DNA from: Dyadobacter sp. CY343
GTDB lineage: Bacteria > Bacteroidota > Bacteroidia > Cytophagales > Spirosomataceae
Assembly (NCBI RefSeq): GCF_021390335.1
Contig: NZ_JAJUXK010000003.1
Location: 1-64,000 of the forward strand
Length of the DNA stretch: 64,000 nucleotides
Reading direction: 5' to 3'
In this document: piece by piece, positions 53,508-61,630 of the stretch
Layout: each line of letters opens with the position of its first letter
Position numbering within the stretch: position 1 is the first letter of the stretch
The notes under the pieces: generated by a model
What the model saw: the letters and a program-made list of their open reading frames with translations, nothing else
Told to the model about the DNA's origin: nothing
Database searches by the model: none
Translations under genes and position numbers: made by a program

Positions 53508-53533
53508 AAAGCTCCCGATTGGGGGCTTTTTTT
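53508..53533 (+). terminator. Rho-independent terminator of trxA
   Basis: AAAGCTCCC and GGGGGCTTT pair (one G-T pair) around GATT, followed by a run of seven T ending at 53533. It lies 25 bases after the trxA stop. Confidence 0.88.
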
Positions 53534-53551
53534 GTGAGTGTTTGCGAAAAG

Positions 53552-53567
53552 GTATATTATTGTATAC
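53552..53567. promoter_or_regulatory. Inverted repeat in the hicAB promoter region
   Basis: GTATA (53552-53556) and TATAC (53563-53567) flank a 6-base centre, 30 bases before the hicA start. Family knowledge: HicB antitoxins bind palindromes in their own promoter. This is the only symmetric site in the gap. Confidence 0.45.
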
Positions 53568-53597
53568 TTTTATCCACCTAACACGCACACTATATCA

Positions 53598-53780
53598 ATG
53601 AAAAGCTCGGAGTTTCACAGACTCATTCGAAGGAATGGCTGGGTTTGCATTAGGTCAAATGGAAGCCACTATACTTATCATAAAGATGGTGTAAACTATT
53701 CTGTTCCGTTTCACGGAGGTAAGGAAATGTTTGAAATGCTTCGTAAGAGGATTGTTAAAGATATGAAGTTGAAAAAATAA
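53598..53780 (+). CDS. hicA: HicA-type mRNA interferase toxin
   Basis: From ATG 53598 the product is 60 residues, the normal HicA length: 'SSEFHRLIRRNGWVCIRSNGSHYTYHKDG' with catalytic His24 in 'GSHY', and the C-terminal 'VPFHGGKEMFEMLRKRIVKDM'. A 20-codon upstream extension is not family-like and would include the promoter repeat, so I reject it. HicA cleaves mRNA when free of HicB. hicB follows 8 bases downstream. Confidence 0.92.
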   Translation: MKSSEFHRLIRRNGWVCIRSNGSHYTYHKDGVNYSVPFHGGKEMFEMLRKRIVKDMKLKK

Positions 53781-53788
53781 GATCGGTT

Positions 53789-54184
53789 ATGAAAAAGATT
53801 AAAATAAATATCGGGCGTAGTAAAGATCATTTCGGAGCATATGCTGAGAACGTTGCCAAGATATACGGCGGTGGGGACACAATTGAGGAAGTAAAGCAAT
53901 CTATTCTCGAATGCATTGAGATCGTCAAATCTTTTGACGATAAAAACATCCCATCAGCGTTGAAGGGCGAGTACGAACTCGTTTGGAAATTGGATGTTGG
54001 TAGCTTTTTGCAATACTATAAGGGAATTTTTAACCAAACCGGGATAGCGAAACTGACTGGGATAAACGAGAAATTGCTCAACCATTATGCTTCCGGACTG
54101 AAAAAGCCGCGTCCGGCTCAGGCAAAGCGCATTGAAGCTGCGCTTCACCAACTAGGAAGCGAGCTGCTGGCAGTTCAACTCTAG
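53789..54184 (+). CDS. hicB: HicB-type antitoxin
   Basis: The 131-residue protein has an N-terminal HicB fold ('KINIGRSKDHFGAYAENVAKIYGGGDTIEEVKQSILECIEIVKSF') and a C-terminal helix-turn-helix ('IFNQTGIAKLTGINEKLLNHYASGLKKPRPAQAKRIEAALHQLG') for operator binding. It neutralises HicA and autoregulates the pair. It is the last gene of the unit and abuts the convergent epimerase-like gene with a 1-base gap. Confidence 0.92.
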   Translation: MKKIKINIGRSKDHFGAYAENVAKIYGGGDTIEEVKQSILECIEIVKSFDDKNIPSALKGEYELVWKLDVGSFLQYYKGIFNQTGIAKLTGINEKLLNHYASGLKKPRPAQAKRIEAALHQLGSELLAVQL

Positions 54185-54185
54185 C

Positions 54186-55064
54186 CTATTCGTTTATCTC
54201 GATAGTGAAACCCGCCTTAAAATCTTGTCCAGCCGGCAACTTTAATATTCCCTCTTTCGTCTCGAAATTCTGATCGGAATCCGCACTATCTGCTATTCCA
54301 AGCCAGGGCTCTATGCAGACAAAATTTCCGTTCGGCTTGGCCCAGATGCCGAGATAGGCGAAGTCATCGTAATGGACGGTTATTACCTGTGGGGATACGG
54401 TACTTCGCAAACTTACCTGTTTGGATACCAAATGCTTGAAGATCAATGCATCATTATCGAACAAATGGTGATTCAAATGCAGGATATTGGTGTTATCGAA
54501 TATCTTTTTGGTTTCAGTTCCTACCAGTCCATCTTTGGTTAGTAACCACGTAGAATCATTTTCAATAGCTTCAAATTCAAGGTAATAATCTTCATAAGTT
54601 TCGCCGGCATTCATCGGGCATTTGAACGCTGGGTGGCCGCCGAGGGAAAAAAGCATTTCTCCGGTTCCCTGATTTGTAATTTCGTGATTTACAATTAGCT
54701 TATGCGCTGACAAACTATATGTTATCCTGAACTCAAATTCAAAAGGGTAGATAGCCAGCGTTTCATCGGAGTATTTCAAACCAAAAGTAAGACTTGTCTC
54801 AGAGCGATCGACAAGCTTCACATTGTCGTTATTGCGAACAATCCCGTGACGAGGTACTGCATATTCCTGACCCTTGTATTTAACAAAACCATTTTTAATC
54901 GCGCCTATTACAGGAAATAAGACCGGTGCATAGCTCGACCAAACGGCCGGGTCGGCGTCCCACAAAAAATCCTTTCCCGTAACTTTTGACTGAATGCGGC
55001 ACAGTTCAGCGCCGGTCTCTTTCACGCTGATTTTAAGACTGTCATTTTCTATCGAATATTCCAT
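54186..55064 (-). CDS. Aldose-1-epimerase-family protein (LacX-like)
   Basis: The 292-residue protein fits the galactose mutarotase-like fold: 'GAELCRIQSKVTGKDFLWDADPAVWSSYAPVLFPVIG', 'YAVPRHGIVRNN' (catalytic His), 'FSLGGHPAFKCPM' (second His) and 'FVCIEPWLGIADS' (catalytic Glu). It probably interconverts anomers of a sugar or sugar-like compound. It is the last gene of the long minus-strand run that contains the ligase genes, 10 bases after the aminotransferase gene. Co-transcription suggests a role with a modified sugar or amino-sugar, but this is inference. Confidence 0.88.
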   Translation of the reverse strand: MEYSIENDSLKISVKETGAELCRIQSKVTGKDFLWDADPAVWSSYAPVLFPVIGAIKNGFVKYKGQEYAVPRHGIVRNNDNVKLVDRSETSLTFGLKYSDETLAIYPFEFEFRITYSLSAHKLIVNHEITNQGTGEMLFSLGGHPAFKCPMNAGETYEDYYLEFEAIENDSTWLLTKDGLVGTETKKIFDNTNILHLNHHLFDNDALIFKHLVSKQVSLRSTVSPQVITVHYDDFAYLGIWAKPNGNFVCIEPWLGIADSADSDQNFETKEGILKLPAGQDFKAGFTIEINE

Positions 55065-55074
55065 AAGTCAAGGT

Positions 55075-56286
55075 TTAGTTGTTCAAAACATCAATGATCA
55101 CCGAGCACGCTTTCCGAATCTGCTCCTCCGTAATGGTGAGCGGAGGGGCGATTCGCATTGCGTTGTCGCAGAAAAGAAACCAGTCGGTCACCACTCCGTT
55201 TTCAATGCATCGGTCGATTGTATTTTTTAGTTTTTCAAAAGATGCCATCTGAGCAGCTAACATCAATCCTTTCCCTCTTACTTCGCTAATTTCGGAATGT
55301 TGTAATAGGGATTTAAAAAGGCTACCCTTCGCAATTGCAGTGGTATGCAGGTTTTCCTCCAATACTACTTCCAACGCAGCGAGCGACGAAGCGCAGCTTA
55401 CCGGGTGGCCACCAAACGTCGTAATGTGTCCGAGAATAGGATTATTTTTAAAAACGCTCATTACTTCCTGTGATGCCATAAAAGCGCCGATCGGCATTCC
55501 GCCGCCCATTCCCTTCGCGCTCAGTAAAATATCCGGGTAAATATCAAATTGTTCAAAAGCCCAGAAAGAGCCCGTGCGGCCAAAGCCCGTTTGTATCTCG
55601 TCCAGGATCAGCAGTGCGCCAACTTCCGAGCAGCGCTTGCGAAGCTGGATCATATATTCAATCTCCGGAACGCTTATGCCCGACTCACCGCCGATCACCT
55701 CGATCACAACTGCGGCTGTTTTACCCGTAATTTGTTCAATATCAGCAAGTACTCCATGCCGAATATGTCTGATTCCTGGCAGAAGCGGACGGAAGTTCTG
55801 TTTAAAAGGTTCGGCGCCGACCAGACTCAAAGCGCCTTGAGTAGCGCCGTGATATGCATTGAAGCAGGAAACAAATTCGCTACGTCCGGTAAATCGTTTT
55901 GACAGTTTCATCGCTCCCTCGGTCGCTTCCGTTCCAGAGTTCGTGAAATACACATTGTCAATTTTGCCAAAGGGCGAGGGGTTAGGAGGGGACAAATCGA
56001 GTGTTTTAGCCAATGTGCTCGCCAATCTCACCTGCGCACTCTGCACGAATTCGCCATAAACCAGCAAATGCATATGTTTTTCTAACTGCTCATGAATCGC
56101 AGCGATAACCTTCGGGTGCCGATGGCCGACGTTACTTACCGCAATACCTGAAATCAGGTCAATATACTGTTTTCCGTCTGCGCCAAACATGTACACACCC
56201 TCCGCTTTCTCTATTTCAAGTGCCAATGGGTAGTCCGAAGTTTGGGCCAGATGGTCAAAGAACTGCTGCCTATGTGTAATATACAT
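55075..56286 (-). CDS. Class III PLP-dependent aminotransferase (acetylornithine/ornithine aminotransferase-like)
   Basis: The 403-residue enzyme has fold-type I features: 'VYMFGADGKQYIDLISGIAVSNVGHRHP', 'YFTNSGTEATEGAMKLSKRFTGR', 'LLILDEIQTGFGRTGSFWAFEQ' and the PLP Lys258 in 'LLSAKGMGGGMPIGAFMAS'. The family transfers the distal amino group of acetylornithine, ornithine, GABA or similar to 2-oxoglutarate. It is 50 bases downstream of the second ATP-grasp-like gene. No arg genes are adjacent, so it may act on an omega-amino compound in the ligase pathway (inference) or be a general ornithine aminotransferase. Confidence 0.9.
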   Translation of the reverse strand: MYITHRQQFFDHLAQTSDYPLALEIEKAEGVYMFGADGKQYIDLISGIAVSNVGHRHPKVIAAIHEQLEKHMHLLVYGEFVQSAQVRLASTLAKTLDLSPPNPSPFGKIDNVYFTNSGTEATEGAMKLSKRFTGRSEFVSCFNAYHGATQGALSLVGAEPFKQNFRPLLPGIRHIRHGVLADIEQITGKTAAVVIEVIGGESGISVPEIEYMIQLRKRCSEVGALLILDEIQTGFGRTGSFWAFEQFDIYPDILLSAKGMGGGMPIGAFMASQEVMSVFKNNPILGHITTFGGHPVSCASSLAALEVVLEENLHTTAIAKGSLFKSLLQHSEISEVRGKGLMLAAQMASFEKLKNTIDRCIENGVVTDWFLFCDNAMRIAPPLTITEEQIRKACSVIIDVLNN

Positions 56287-56336
56287 TATATACTATTAAT
56301 ACTTTTTTGCAGTATCTTACTTTTACGTTGAGCTGA

Positions 56337-57527
56337 TTATTCAAAAAAAGTTGCGCTGCTTCCTACCCACGTGAAATCCTTGTTGAACCGCACACCGATC
56401 ATTTCACCCCGGCTGAGCCGGCTCAGACTAATTAGCAGTTCTGGCTTTTCGGAGTCGTCATTCCAGGCGTACATCATTCGGATCTCACATTTCACAAGCC
56501 CGTCGGGCGCCTGAATAACAGGTTCGTACACCACTTTGCGCTGTAAAATGTAGTTCTCAGGATCAGCAAGTTCTTCCAGATAAGCCTGGGTGATGTGCAA
56601 TTTCACGCCTGAGCCTGCAAAGGAGAAAAGCGGTTTTAAAACGAAATTTTCCAGATCCGACGGAAATTCTCCCCGGTAATCACTTACAAATCTCGTCTCA
56701 GGAATGTATGGACCCTGCAAAAAGGGCATTGAGAATTTACTGATCCGAAAAAACCAATTAGGATGTCCGACCCAGGTAACGTCCACTTCGTCCGTGAAAT
56801 GATAATTTGTAATCAGATCCGGATAATTCAGCAGGTCATCAAAAATGAGCCTGTTATAGATCCTTTTAATCCTGATCTTCCGCCCATCCTTTTCGTAAAA
56901 TAGTTCTCTTCCTTCCCGAATCAACTTGGTATAGCAAACAGCTTTAATGCCGAGCATTTGCTCCGTAACTGCGAAATCAATCCTTGTCTTTTGTTTGTCC
57001 GGAAAAATTTCAAGAAGGATAACTGATTCCGGATCTTCGCCGGCGAGAATAAGCGATTTCAATTTGGCGGCGTATTCACTGTAATTCGCCAAACCGAAAA
57101 GATATTCAAGATCTTGTGGAATATCAAAATGCGTCTTAAAAGCTTCTGACAAGAATGCCTGATAGCCAAAAACCGATGGAAAACCTTGTAATTCAATTAA
57201 TTGAGGTTCGAGCTCTCCATTTTCGTTTTTGCAAATTGCGTAGTCGATCGCCAGAAAGGAAGTATGTGCGTTTTCACCCGGAACGTATTGATTACCAGGA
57301 ACTGCGCGATCCGTTTTCGCCACAAAATCCGGCGAACGGAGCGTTTCAATAATCTGGTCGGAAGTTCGCAATATCTTTTCTTTCAGGTCCGCAGGCACAA
57401 AAACCGGCGTTTCAGCTATGCGAAATTCCAGTTGCCCCGGAAAAGAGGATTCGATGTAAGCCGCAAAATCCTGGTATTTCTTTTCAGAAAATGATTGATT
57501 GAATGCTTCCCGGGCTAGCTTATGCAT
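56337..57527 (-). CDS. Divergent ATP-grasp-like protein
   Basis: The 396-residue protein is not a standard RimK or glutathione synthetase. Late in the sequence it has an ATP-grasp-like segment: 'ENFVLKPLFSFAGSGVKLHI' (a Lys followed by a Gly-rich loop), 'YILQRKVVYEPVI' and 'KCEIRMMYAWNDD'. It ends with 'GEMIGVRFNKDFTWVGSSATFFE', whose Asn may be a metal ligand. The N-terminal half is unfamiliar. It overlaps the amidotransferase-like gene by 8 bases, so the two products probably work together. The likely role is ATP-dependent amide-bond formation; the substrate is unknown. Confidence 0.7.
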   Translation of the reverse strand: MHKLAREAFNQSFSEKKYQDFAAYIESSFPGQLEFRIAETPVFVPADLKEKILRTSDQIIETLRSPDFVAKTDRAVPGNQYVPGENAHTSFLAIDYAICKNENGELEPQLIELQGFPSVFGYQAFLSEAFKTHFDIPQDLEYLFGLANYSEYAAKLKSLILAGEDPESVILLEIFPDKQKTRIDFAVTEQMLGIKAVCYTKLIREGRELFYEKDGRKIRIKRIYNRLIFDDLLNYPDLITNYHFTDEVDVTWVGHPNWFFRISKFSMPFLQGPYIPETRFVSDYRGEFPSDLENFVLKPLFSFAGSGVKLHITQAYLEELADPENYILQRKVVYEPVIQAPDGLVKCEIRMMYAWNDDSEKPELLISLSRLSRGEMIGVRFNKDFTWVGSSATFFE

Positions 57528-58362
57528 AGGCGAGAGCGAAAGATTTGTTCAGCGCATTTTTCAAAAACGCAGGAAGAATAACGGATTCCGTCATCGATAT
57601 TTTGTCAGGATCGTTTAAATGCGCGATCATATCATTGTATTTCGTTTCCCCGTGTGCGGCGATAATGCTTGTTTTTTTATCGTCTCTTAAAAAGTATCTC
57701 AGCATTCCCTCAGCGTCTGCCTCGGGATGAAATTGTGTCCCGATGATTTCGTTTGAAAAGCGAATTGCCATTATAGCCCGTTCCAGTGGCACGTGCGGGC
57801 GCATTTTTTCCAGACAAAGTAACTTCGCCCCCATACTATCAAATGCATGTTGATTAGGTTGCGTCACCTGGAAATCGCGCGAATCTACGATCCAGAAGGG
57901 ATCCGCGAGCGCGTTCAGCATTGGATCTTTGCGTCCTAAACTCGTTTTATATACAGGAAAAGTCCCGAATGAAGTCTTTCTTCTCTTACTAACACCAGCC
58001 AGCTGCCAGTGGATGCACGCCATCTGAAATGAGTGGCAGATCAGAAAAAGGTGCTTTTTGACCCGGTTCTGACGCCTTAAGTTATATTGAAAAAGCTGAT
58101 CCAGGAATGTGAAAAATTTCTTCTCCCATAAGTCTCCAACAGGTGAAGGATTCCCTGGGCCACCCGTAGAAATATAAGCGTCGAAACTCATATCCGGTAC
58201 TTCGAGATTTTGTCTCACGTTGAAAACGGTGTAGGTAACAGGCACAGTTTCCCGCTCACCGAAATTGGTGACGATTTTCTTAATGCAACGCATTCCTTCG
58301 TTTTCGAAACCGTCGTACATATCCAGGATAGCAATCCGGAAATGTCTTGTATTGTCGTTCAT
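57520..58362 (-). CDS. Class I glutamine-amidotransferase-like hydrolase
   Basis: The 280-residue protein has a GATase1 core: 'FDAYISTGGPGNPSPV' (oxyanion region), nucleophile Cys109 in 'LFLICHSFQMACIHWQ', and His212/Glu214 in 'IGTQFHPEADAEGM'. Normal GATase elbows read GxCxGxQ, and here it is ICHSFQ. The triad is complete. An added C-terminal helical tail (about residues 225-280) is unlike synthase-linked GATases. It could hydrolyse gamma-glutamyl amides (PuuD- or GGH-like) or supply ammonia to the overlapping ATP-grasp-like protein. The overlap favours a complex. Confidence 0.85.
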   Translation of the reverse strand: MNDNTRHFRIAILDMYDGFENEGMRCIKKIVTNFGERETVPVTYTVFNVRQNLEVPDMSFDAYISTGGPGNPSPVGDLWEKKFFTFLDQLFQYNLRRQNRVKKHLFLICHSFQMACIHWQLAGVSKRRKTSFGTFPVYKTSLGRKDPMLNALADPFWIVDSRDFQVTQPNQHAFDSMGAKLLCLEKMRPHVPLERAIMAIRFSNEIIGTQFHPEADAEGMLRYFLRDDKKTSIIAAHGETKYNDMIAHLNDPDKISMTESVILPAFLKNALNKSFALAYA

Positions 58363-58500
58363 TTTTATGAGGCTTGCAGCTTAGCGTAAGGTTGCCAGCT
58401 GGCAGCATTTAACCTGGTTAATTTCTTTTTCTGTAAAATATTTAAACAAAACCAATCGGTATAAGTTCGGTTTCAGGTATTAAATGGGCGCTGAAACCTG
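58363..58500. other. 138-bp intergenic gap with palindrome and hairpin
   Basis: The gap holds a perfect 12-bp palindrome, TGCCAGCTGGCA (58393-58404), 31 bases before the amidotransferase gene. It also holds a hairpin, GGTTTCAG with CTGAAACC (58469-58498), just after the stop of the carboxylate-amine ligase gene on the minus strand. The hairpin has no strong T-run. The gap may separate two transcripts of the ligase block, with the palindrome as a regulatory site. No gene is seen. Confidence 0.45.
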
Positions 58501-59601
58501 TTAGTCCAGCCCGATCTTTGTCTCTGCTACGATATAATCTACTACTGCATTCATGCTTCCGGTTTCCTCAAAAACAGCGAGTTGCCTGTCCGCGCCGGTT
58601 CCCATTTCCATGATCTTGTGAATGTATTCAATCTCCTTGCGGCTCCCCAGCTCATCGACTACATCGTCTATAAATTCAAGCAGCTCGCCGGCCAGCAATT
58701 TGTATTCGACCTCCTCTTGTTTCCCAAAATCAATCAATTTCCCCGAAATACCGTACCTCGCTGCGCGCCATTTATTTTCATTAATCAACATGCGGTCGTA
58801 AATACGGAAACTCAGGTTCATCCGGTGCAGCTTGTAAATTTTCGCTACCAAAGCCTGCATAATGGCGGCCAGGCAGATCGTTTCGTCCGTTCGCATCGGC
58901 ACATCGCACATCCGGAACTCAATAGTATTGAAAAACGGGTGCACACGAATATCCCACCAGATCTTCTTTCCATTGTCAATGCATTTCGTTTTGACGAGCA
59001 GATTTACATATTCATCATATTCCGACGCGCTCGAAAAAAAATCCGGAATACCGGTTCTCGGAAATTTATCAAAAACCTTCGACCGATAAGATTTGAAACC
59101 GGTATTCCGGCCACACCAGAAAGGTGAGTTGGTAGACAATGCATATATATGCGGAAGAAAATATCTGACAGCATTCATTATCTGAATTCCCTCGTTCCGA
59201 TCTTCCAGTCCGACGTGCACGTGTAGCCCGAAGATCAGGTTGCCGCGTGCGACATCGCGCATTTCGTCAATAATCTCATCGTATCTCGGATCATCGGTGA
59301 TCAGCTGATCCACCCAGTCGGCAAATGGATGTGTACCTGCCGCTGCGACCTGCAAATCTTGTTTTTTGGCCAGGTCCAGGATCATCTTGCGCAGGTAGGT
59401 TACTTCCTCGCGCGCTTCCTGAATATTATGGCAGATATTTGTCCCAACTTCTACCACTGCCTGGTGCATTTCTGCCTTTACCCGCTCCTTTAAGGTGATT
59501 TTTCCGTCCTCAACCAGTTTGGACATGTGCGACCGCAAGTTGCGCGTCACGGGATCTATTGTCTGAAATTCTTCTTCAATTCCAAGTGTGAAGTTGGGCA
59601 T
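58501..59601 (-). CDS. GCS2-family carboxylate-amine ligase (YbdK-like)
   Basis: The 366-residue protein begins 'FTLGIEEEFQTIDP', the hallmark of the GCS2/YbdK branch of glutamate-cysteine ligases. Other blocks are 'MHQAVVEVGTNICHNIQEARE', 'AAAGTHPFADW', 'NLIFGLHVHVGLED' and 'WWDIRVHPFFNTIEFRMCDVPMRTDETICLAAIM'. The fold is glutamine-synthetase-like, with Glu, His and Arg binding ATP and metal. YbdK itself has weak glutamate-cysteine ligase activity, and most members have unknown substrates. It is 21 bases downstream of an ATP-grasp gene and 138 bases upstream of the amidotransferase gene, pointing to an amide-linked product rather than glutathione. Confidence 0.94.
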   Translation of the reverse strand: MPNFTLGIEEEFQTIDPVTRNLRSHMSKLVEDGKITLKERVKAEMHQAVVEVGTNICHNIQEAREEVTYLRKMILDLAKKQDLQVAAAGTHPFADWVDQLITDDPRYDEIIDEMRDVARGNLIFGLHVHVGLEDRNEGIQIMNAVRYFLPHIYALSTNSPFWCGRNTGFKSYRSKVFDKFPRTGIPDFFSSASEYDEYVNLLVKTKCIDNGKKIWWDIRVHPFFNTIEFRMCDVPMRTDETICLAAIMQALVAKIYKLHRMNLSFRIYDRMLINENKWRAARYGISGKLIDFGKQEEVEYKLLAGELLEFIDDVVDELGSRKEIEYIHKIMEMGTGADRQLAVFEETGSMNAVVDYIVAETKIGLD

Positions 59602-59622
59602 AAGGATACTATAAATGCTGGA

Positions 59623-60783
59623 TCAGGATTTTTTCAACTTGGAATTTTTAGCCGGCGCTTTTGTTGCAGCTGCTCTTTCTGTCGGCATTTGCGGATCCGG
59701 TTCTGCAATTGGCTCGTCCCCGCCCGCTTTCGGCGGCTTCACCGATTTTTTCGGTGTAACCGCTTTCACATTCACTTCTTTGGCCGATGGAATAGGCTCT
59801 GGTGTCGGCTCGGAAGCTTTTTGAGACGGAGCAGTTTGAATTGCGTCTTTCATGAAAGTACCCCAGGTAAGGTTAACCTGTCCGGGAACCTGCTGCTTTG
59901 CTCGTTCGATCGCCATATTCGCGGCGGCTTCCACTACCCATTCAAAATTGTCGGGGCCTACGGAATAAATGTCGGCGTCGGGTGCCGGGTTACAGAAATC
60001 TATTGCGTAAGGTATTCCGTCGCGCACTGCAAATTCTACGGTATTGAAGTCGTAGCCCAGCGCCTGGTTTAATCTCAATGTATAGTCTTTGATCGTTTCC
60101 AGCAACTTTTCCCTTTCTTCGCCAGTGGCCTTTAACTCGGAAGCATACCTTAAATGATGCGGATTGCGCGGTTCGTAGGGCATGATCAGTACGTCTTTCT
60201 GGCCAATGCAATAGCAGCGAACGTAGTCTGTAAACTCAATTTCCTCCTGCAACATCATGACCAGCTGGCCCGTTTCTTCGTGTTTAAACCACATATCGTG
60301 CGGATTTACAACTTTATACACACTTTTCCAGCCGCCGCCATCGTGGGGTTTCATGTAGGCCGGGAAGCCCACATATTCAAATATTTCCTCCCAGGCCATC
60401 GGGAATGCAAGGTTACGGAAAGATGTTTCGGAAGTACCGTCGGGGCGCTCTTTCGAAGGAAGCAGTACTGTTTTTGGAACCGGAACACCTATTTTTTCGG
60501 CCAGCGCATTATTAAAGAACTTCTCGTCGGCGCTCCACCAGAAAGGGTTATTGATCACTGCTGTACCAGAAATCGCTGCATTTTTTAGGTAAGCCCTGTA
60601 AAAAGGCACATCCTGCGAAATCCGGTCGATAATTACTGCATATTCGGTTGGCGCTGCCTGAGCTACTTTGTCTATGCTCACTGCCTCTGCAATGATATCT
60701 GGTTCACCTTTACTGTTAACTCTTTCGATAAATGCGTTTGGAAAAGTATTTTCCATTCCAAATAGTATCCCTATTTTTTTCAT
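59623..60783 (-). CDS. ATP-grasp ligase with Pro/Lys-rich C-terminal tail
   Basis: The product is 386 residues from ATG 60783 ('KKIGILFGMENTFPNAFIERVN'); a TTG two codons upstream is rejected. The ATP-grasp core occupies residues about 90-290: 'NNALAEKIGVPVPKTVLLPSKE', 'FPAYMKPHDGGGWKSVYKV' (ATP Lys and Gly-rich loop), 'QEEIEFTDYVRCYCIG' and 'YDFNTVEFAVRDGIPYAIDFCNPAPDA' (metal-binding Glu, Asp, Asn). From about residue 310 the tail is low-complexity, rich in Pro, Lys, Ala and Glu ('TPEPIPSAKE', 'TPKKSVKPPKAGGDEP'). The tail could be disordered, membrane-near or a binding handle. It should form an amide or peptide bond together with the GCS2 ligase. Confidence 0.9.
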   Translation of the reverse strand: MKKIGILFGMENTFPNAFIERVNSKGEPDIIAEAVSIDKVAQAAPTEYAVIIDRISQDVPFYRAYLKNAAISGTAVINNPFWWSADEKFFNNALAEKIGVPVPKTVLLPSKERPDGTSETSFRNLAFPMAWEEIFEYVGFPAYMKPHDGGGWKSVYKVVNPHDMWFKHEETGQLVMMLQEEIEFTDYVRCYCIGQKDVLIMPYEPRNPHHLRYASELKATGEEREKLLETIKDYTLRLNQALGYDFNTVEFAVRDGIPYAIDFCNPAPDADIYSVGPDNFEWVVEAAANMAIERAKQQVPGQVNLTWGTFMKDAIQTAPSQKASEPTPEPIPSAKEVNVKAVTPKKSVKPPKAGGDEPIAEPDPQMPTERAAATKAPAKNSKLKKS

Positions 60784-60818
60784 ACTCAAAATTCTGGTTT
60801 TGTTATTGATAAGTCTGC

Positions 60819-61526
60819 TTACATGATCCTGGAAAGATAGTCCGGGAACATTTTGTTCCAGAGCGGCCAGTCGTGTTTTTCCCAGCCTCTAATATCGAGC
60901 CAGTGATCGATTCCGTTCGCATTCAATATACCGGACATCTTCACATTGCTTTCCAGGCAAATGTCCCACTCAGAGGTACCGAGCACAATTTTCATGTGGC
61001 CGAAACGCCAGCCCTGCTCGTTTGGCATGAAATCTACCGGATTGTTGAAATACACGGTATCATCATAAAATCCGTCTGTAAAGCTGCGGATATCGAATGC
61101 GCCGCTCATACTGATCAGATACGCGACCTGCTCCGGGTGCCTGAATGCGAAATTAGCCGCGTGAAATCCGCCAAAACTGCATCCCGCGACACCTACCTTT
61201 TCTACATTGCATGCAGTCCGTATATGCGGGACCAGCTCGTTATTTAGGAATTTGTCATACTGATTGTGATTCAAAACGCGGTATTGTGGATTGATATGCT
61301 TGGCGTACCACGAATCCGCATCAATAGAATCCACACAATATACCTTGTATTTTCCCGACTCGACCAGCGGCCGGATTGACTCGATCAGCCCCATATCCTT
61401 GGCCTGGTAGTAGCGACCCAGGGTAGTCGGAAAGACGATGATAGGGTAGCCCCAATTTCCGTAAATGAGCAGGTCAATATCCCTTTCGAGGTGGTGGGAA
61501 TAGTATTTTATGTGCTGCTCTTCCAA
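60819..61526 (-). CDS. Alpha/beta-hydrolase esterase (esterase D/PHB-depolymerase-like)
   Basis: The product is about 235 residues. The family start 'EEQHIKYYSHHLERDIDLLIYGNWGYPIIVFPT' has no ATG, and the best start is TTG at 61526; the frame is open to TTG 61568. The nucleophile elbow is 'VGVAGCSFGGFHA', and a His near the end ('WEKHDWPLWN') completes the triad. It is the first gene of the minus-strand ligase block, 35 bases ahead of the ATP-grasp gene. A likely task is hydrolysis or acyl transfer of the ligase product, or unmasking of its substrate (inference). Confidence 0.85.
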   Translation of the reverse strand: MEEQHIKYYSHHLERDIDLLIYGNWGYPIIVFPTTLGRYYQAKDMGLIESIRPLVESGKYKVYCVDSIDADSWYAKHINPQYRVLNHNQYDKFLNNELVPHIRTACNVEKVGVAGCSFGGFHAANFAFRHPEQVAYLISMSGAFDIRSFTDGFYDDTVYFNNPVDFMPNEQGWRFGHMKIVLGTSEWDICLESNVKMSGILNANGIDHWLDIRGWEKHDWPLWNKMFPDYLSRIM

Positions 61527-61630
61527 TTGGTTAGGTCGGATTATTGATAAATGAAATATACAAAACAAATCATAGGAAGCAAATTAATAACTTGCGCGTT
61601 CTTTTTGTCTCAGTCAACAGTTCCACAGGT

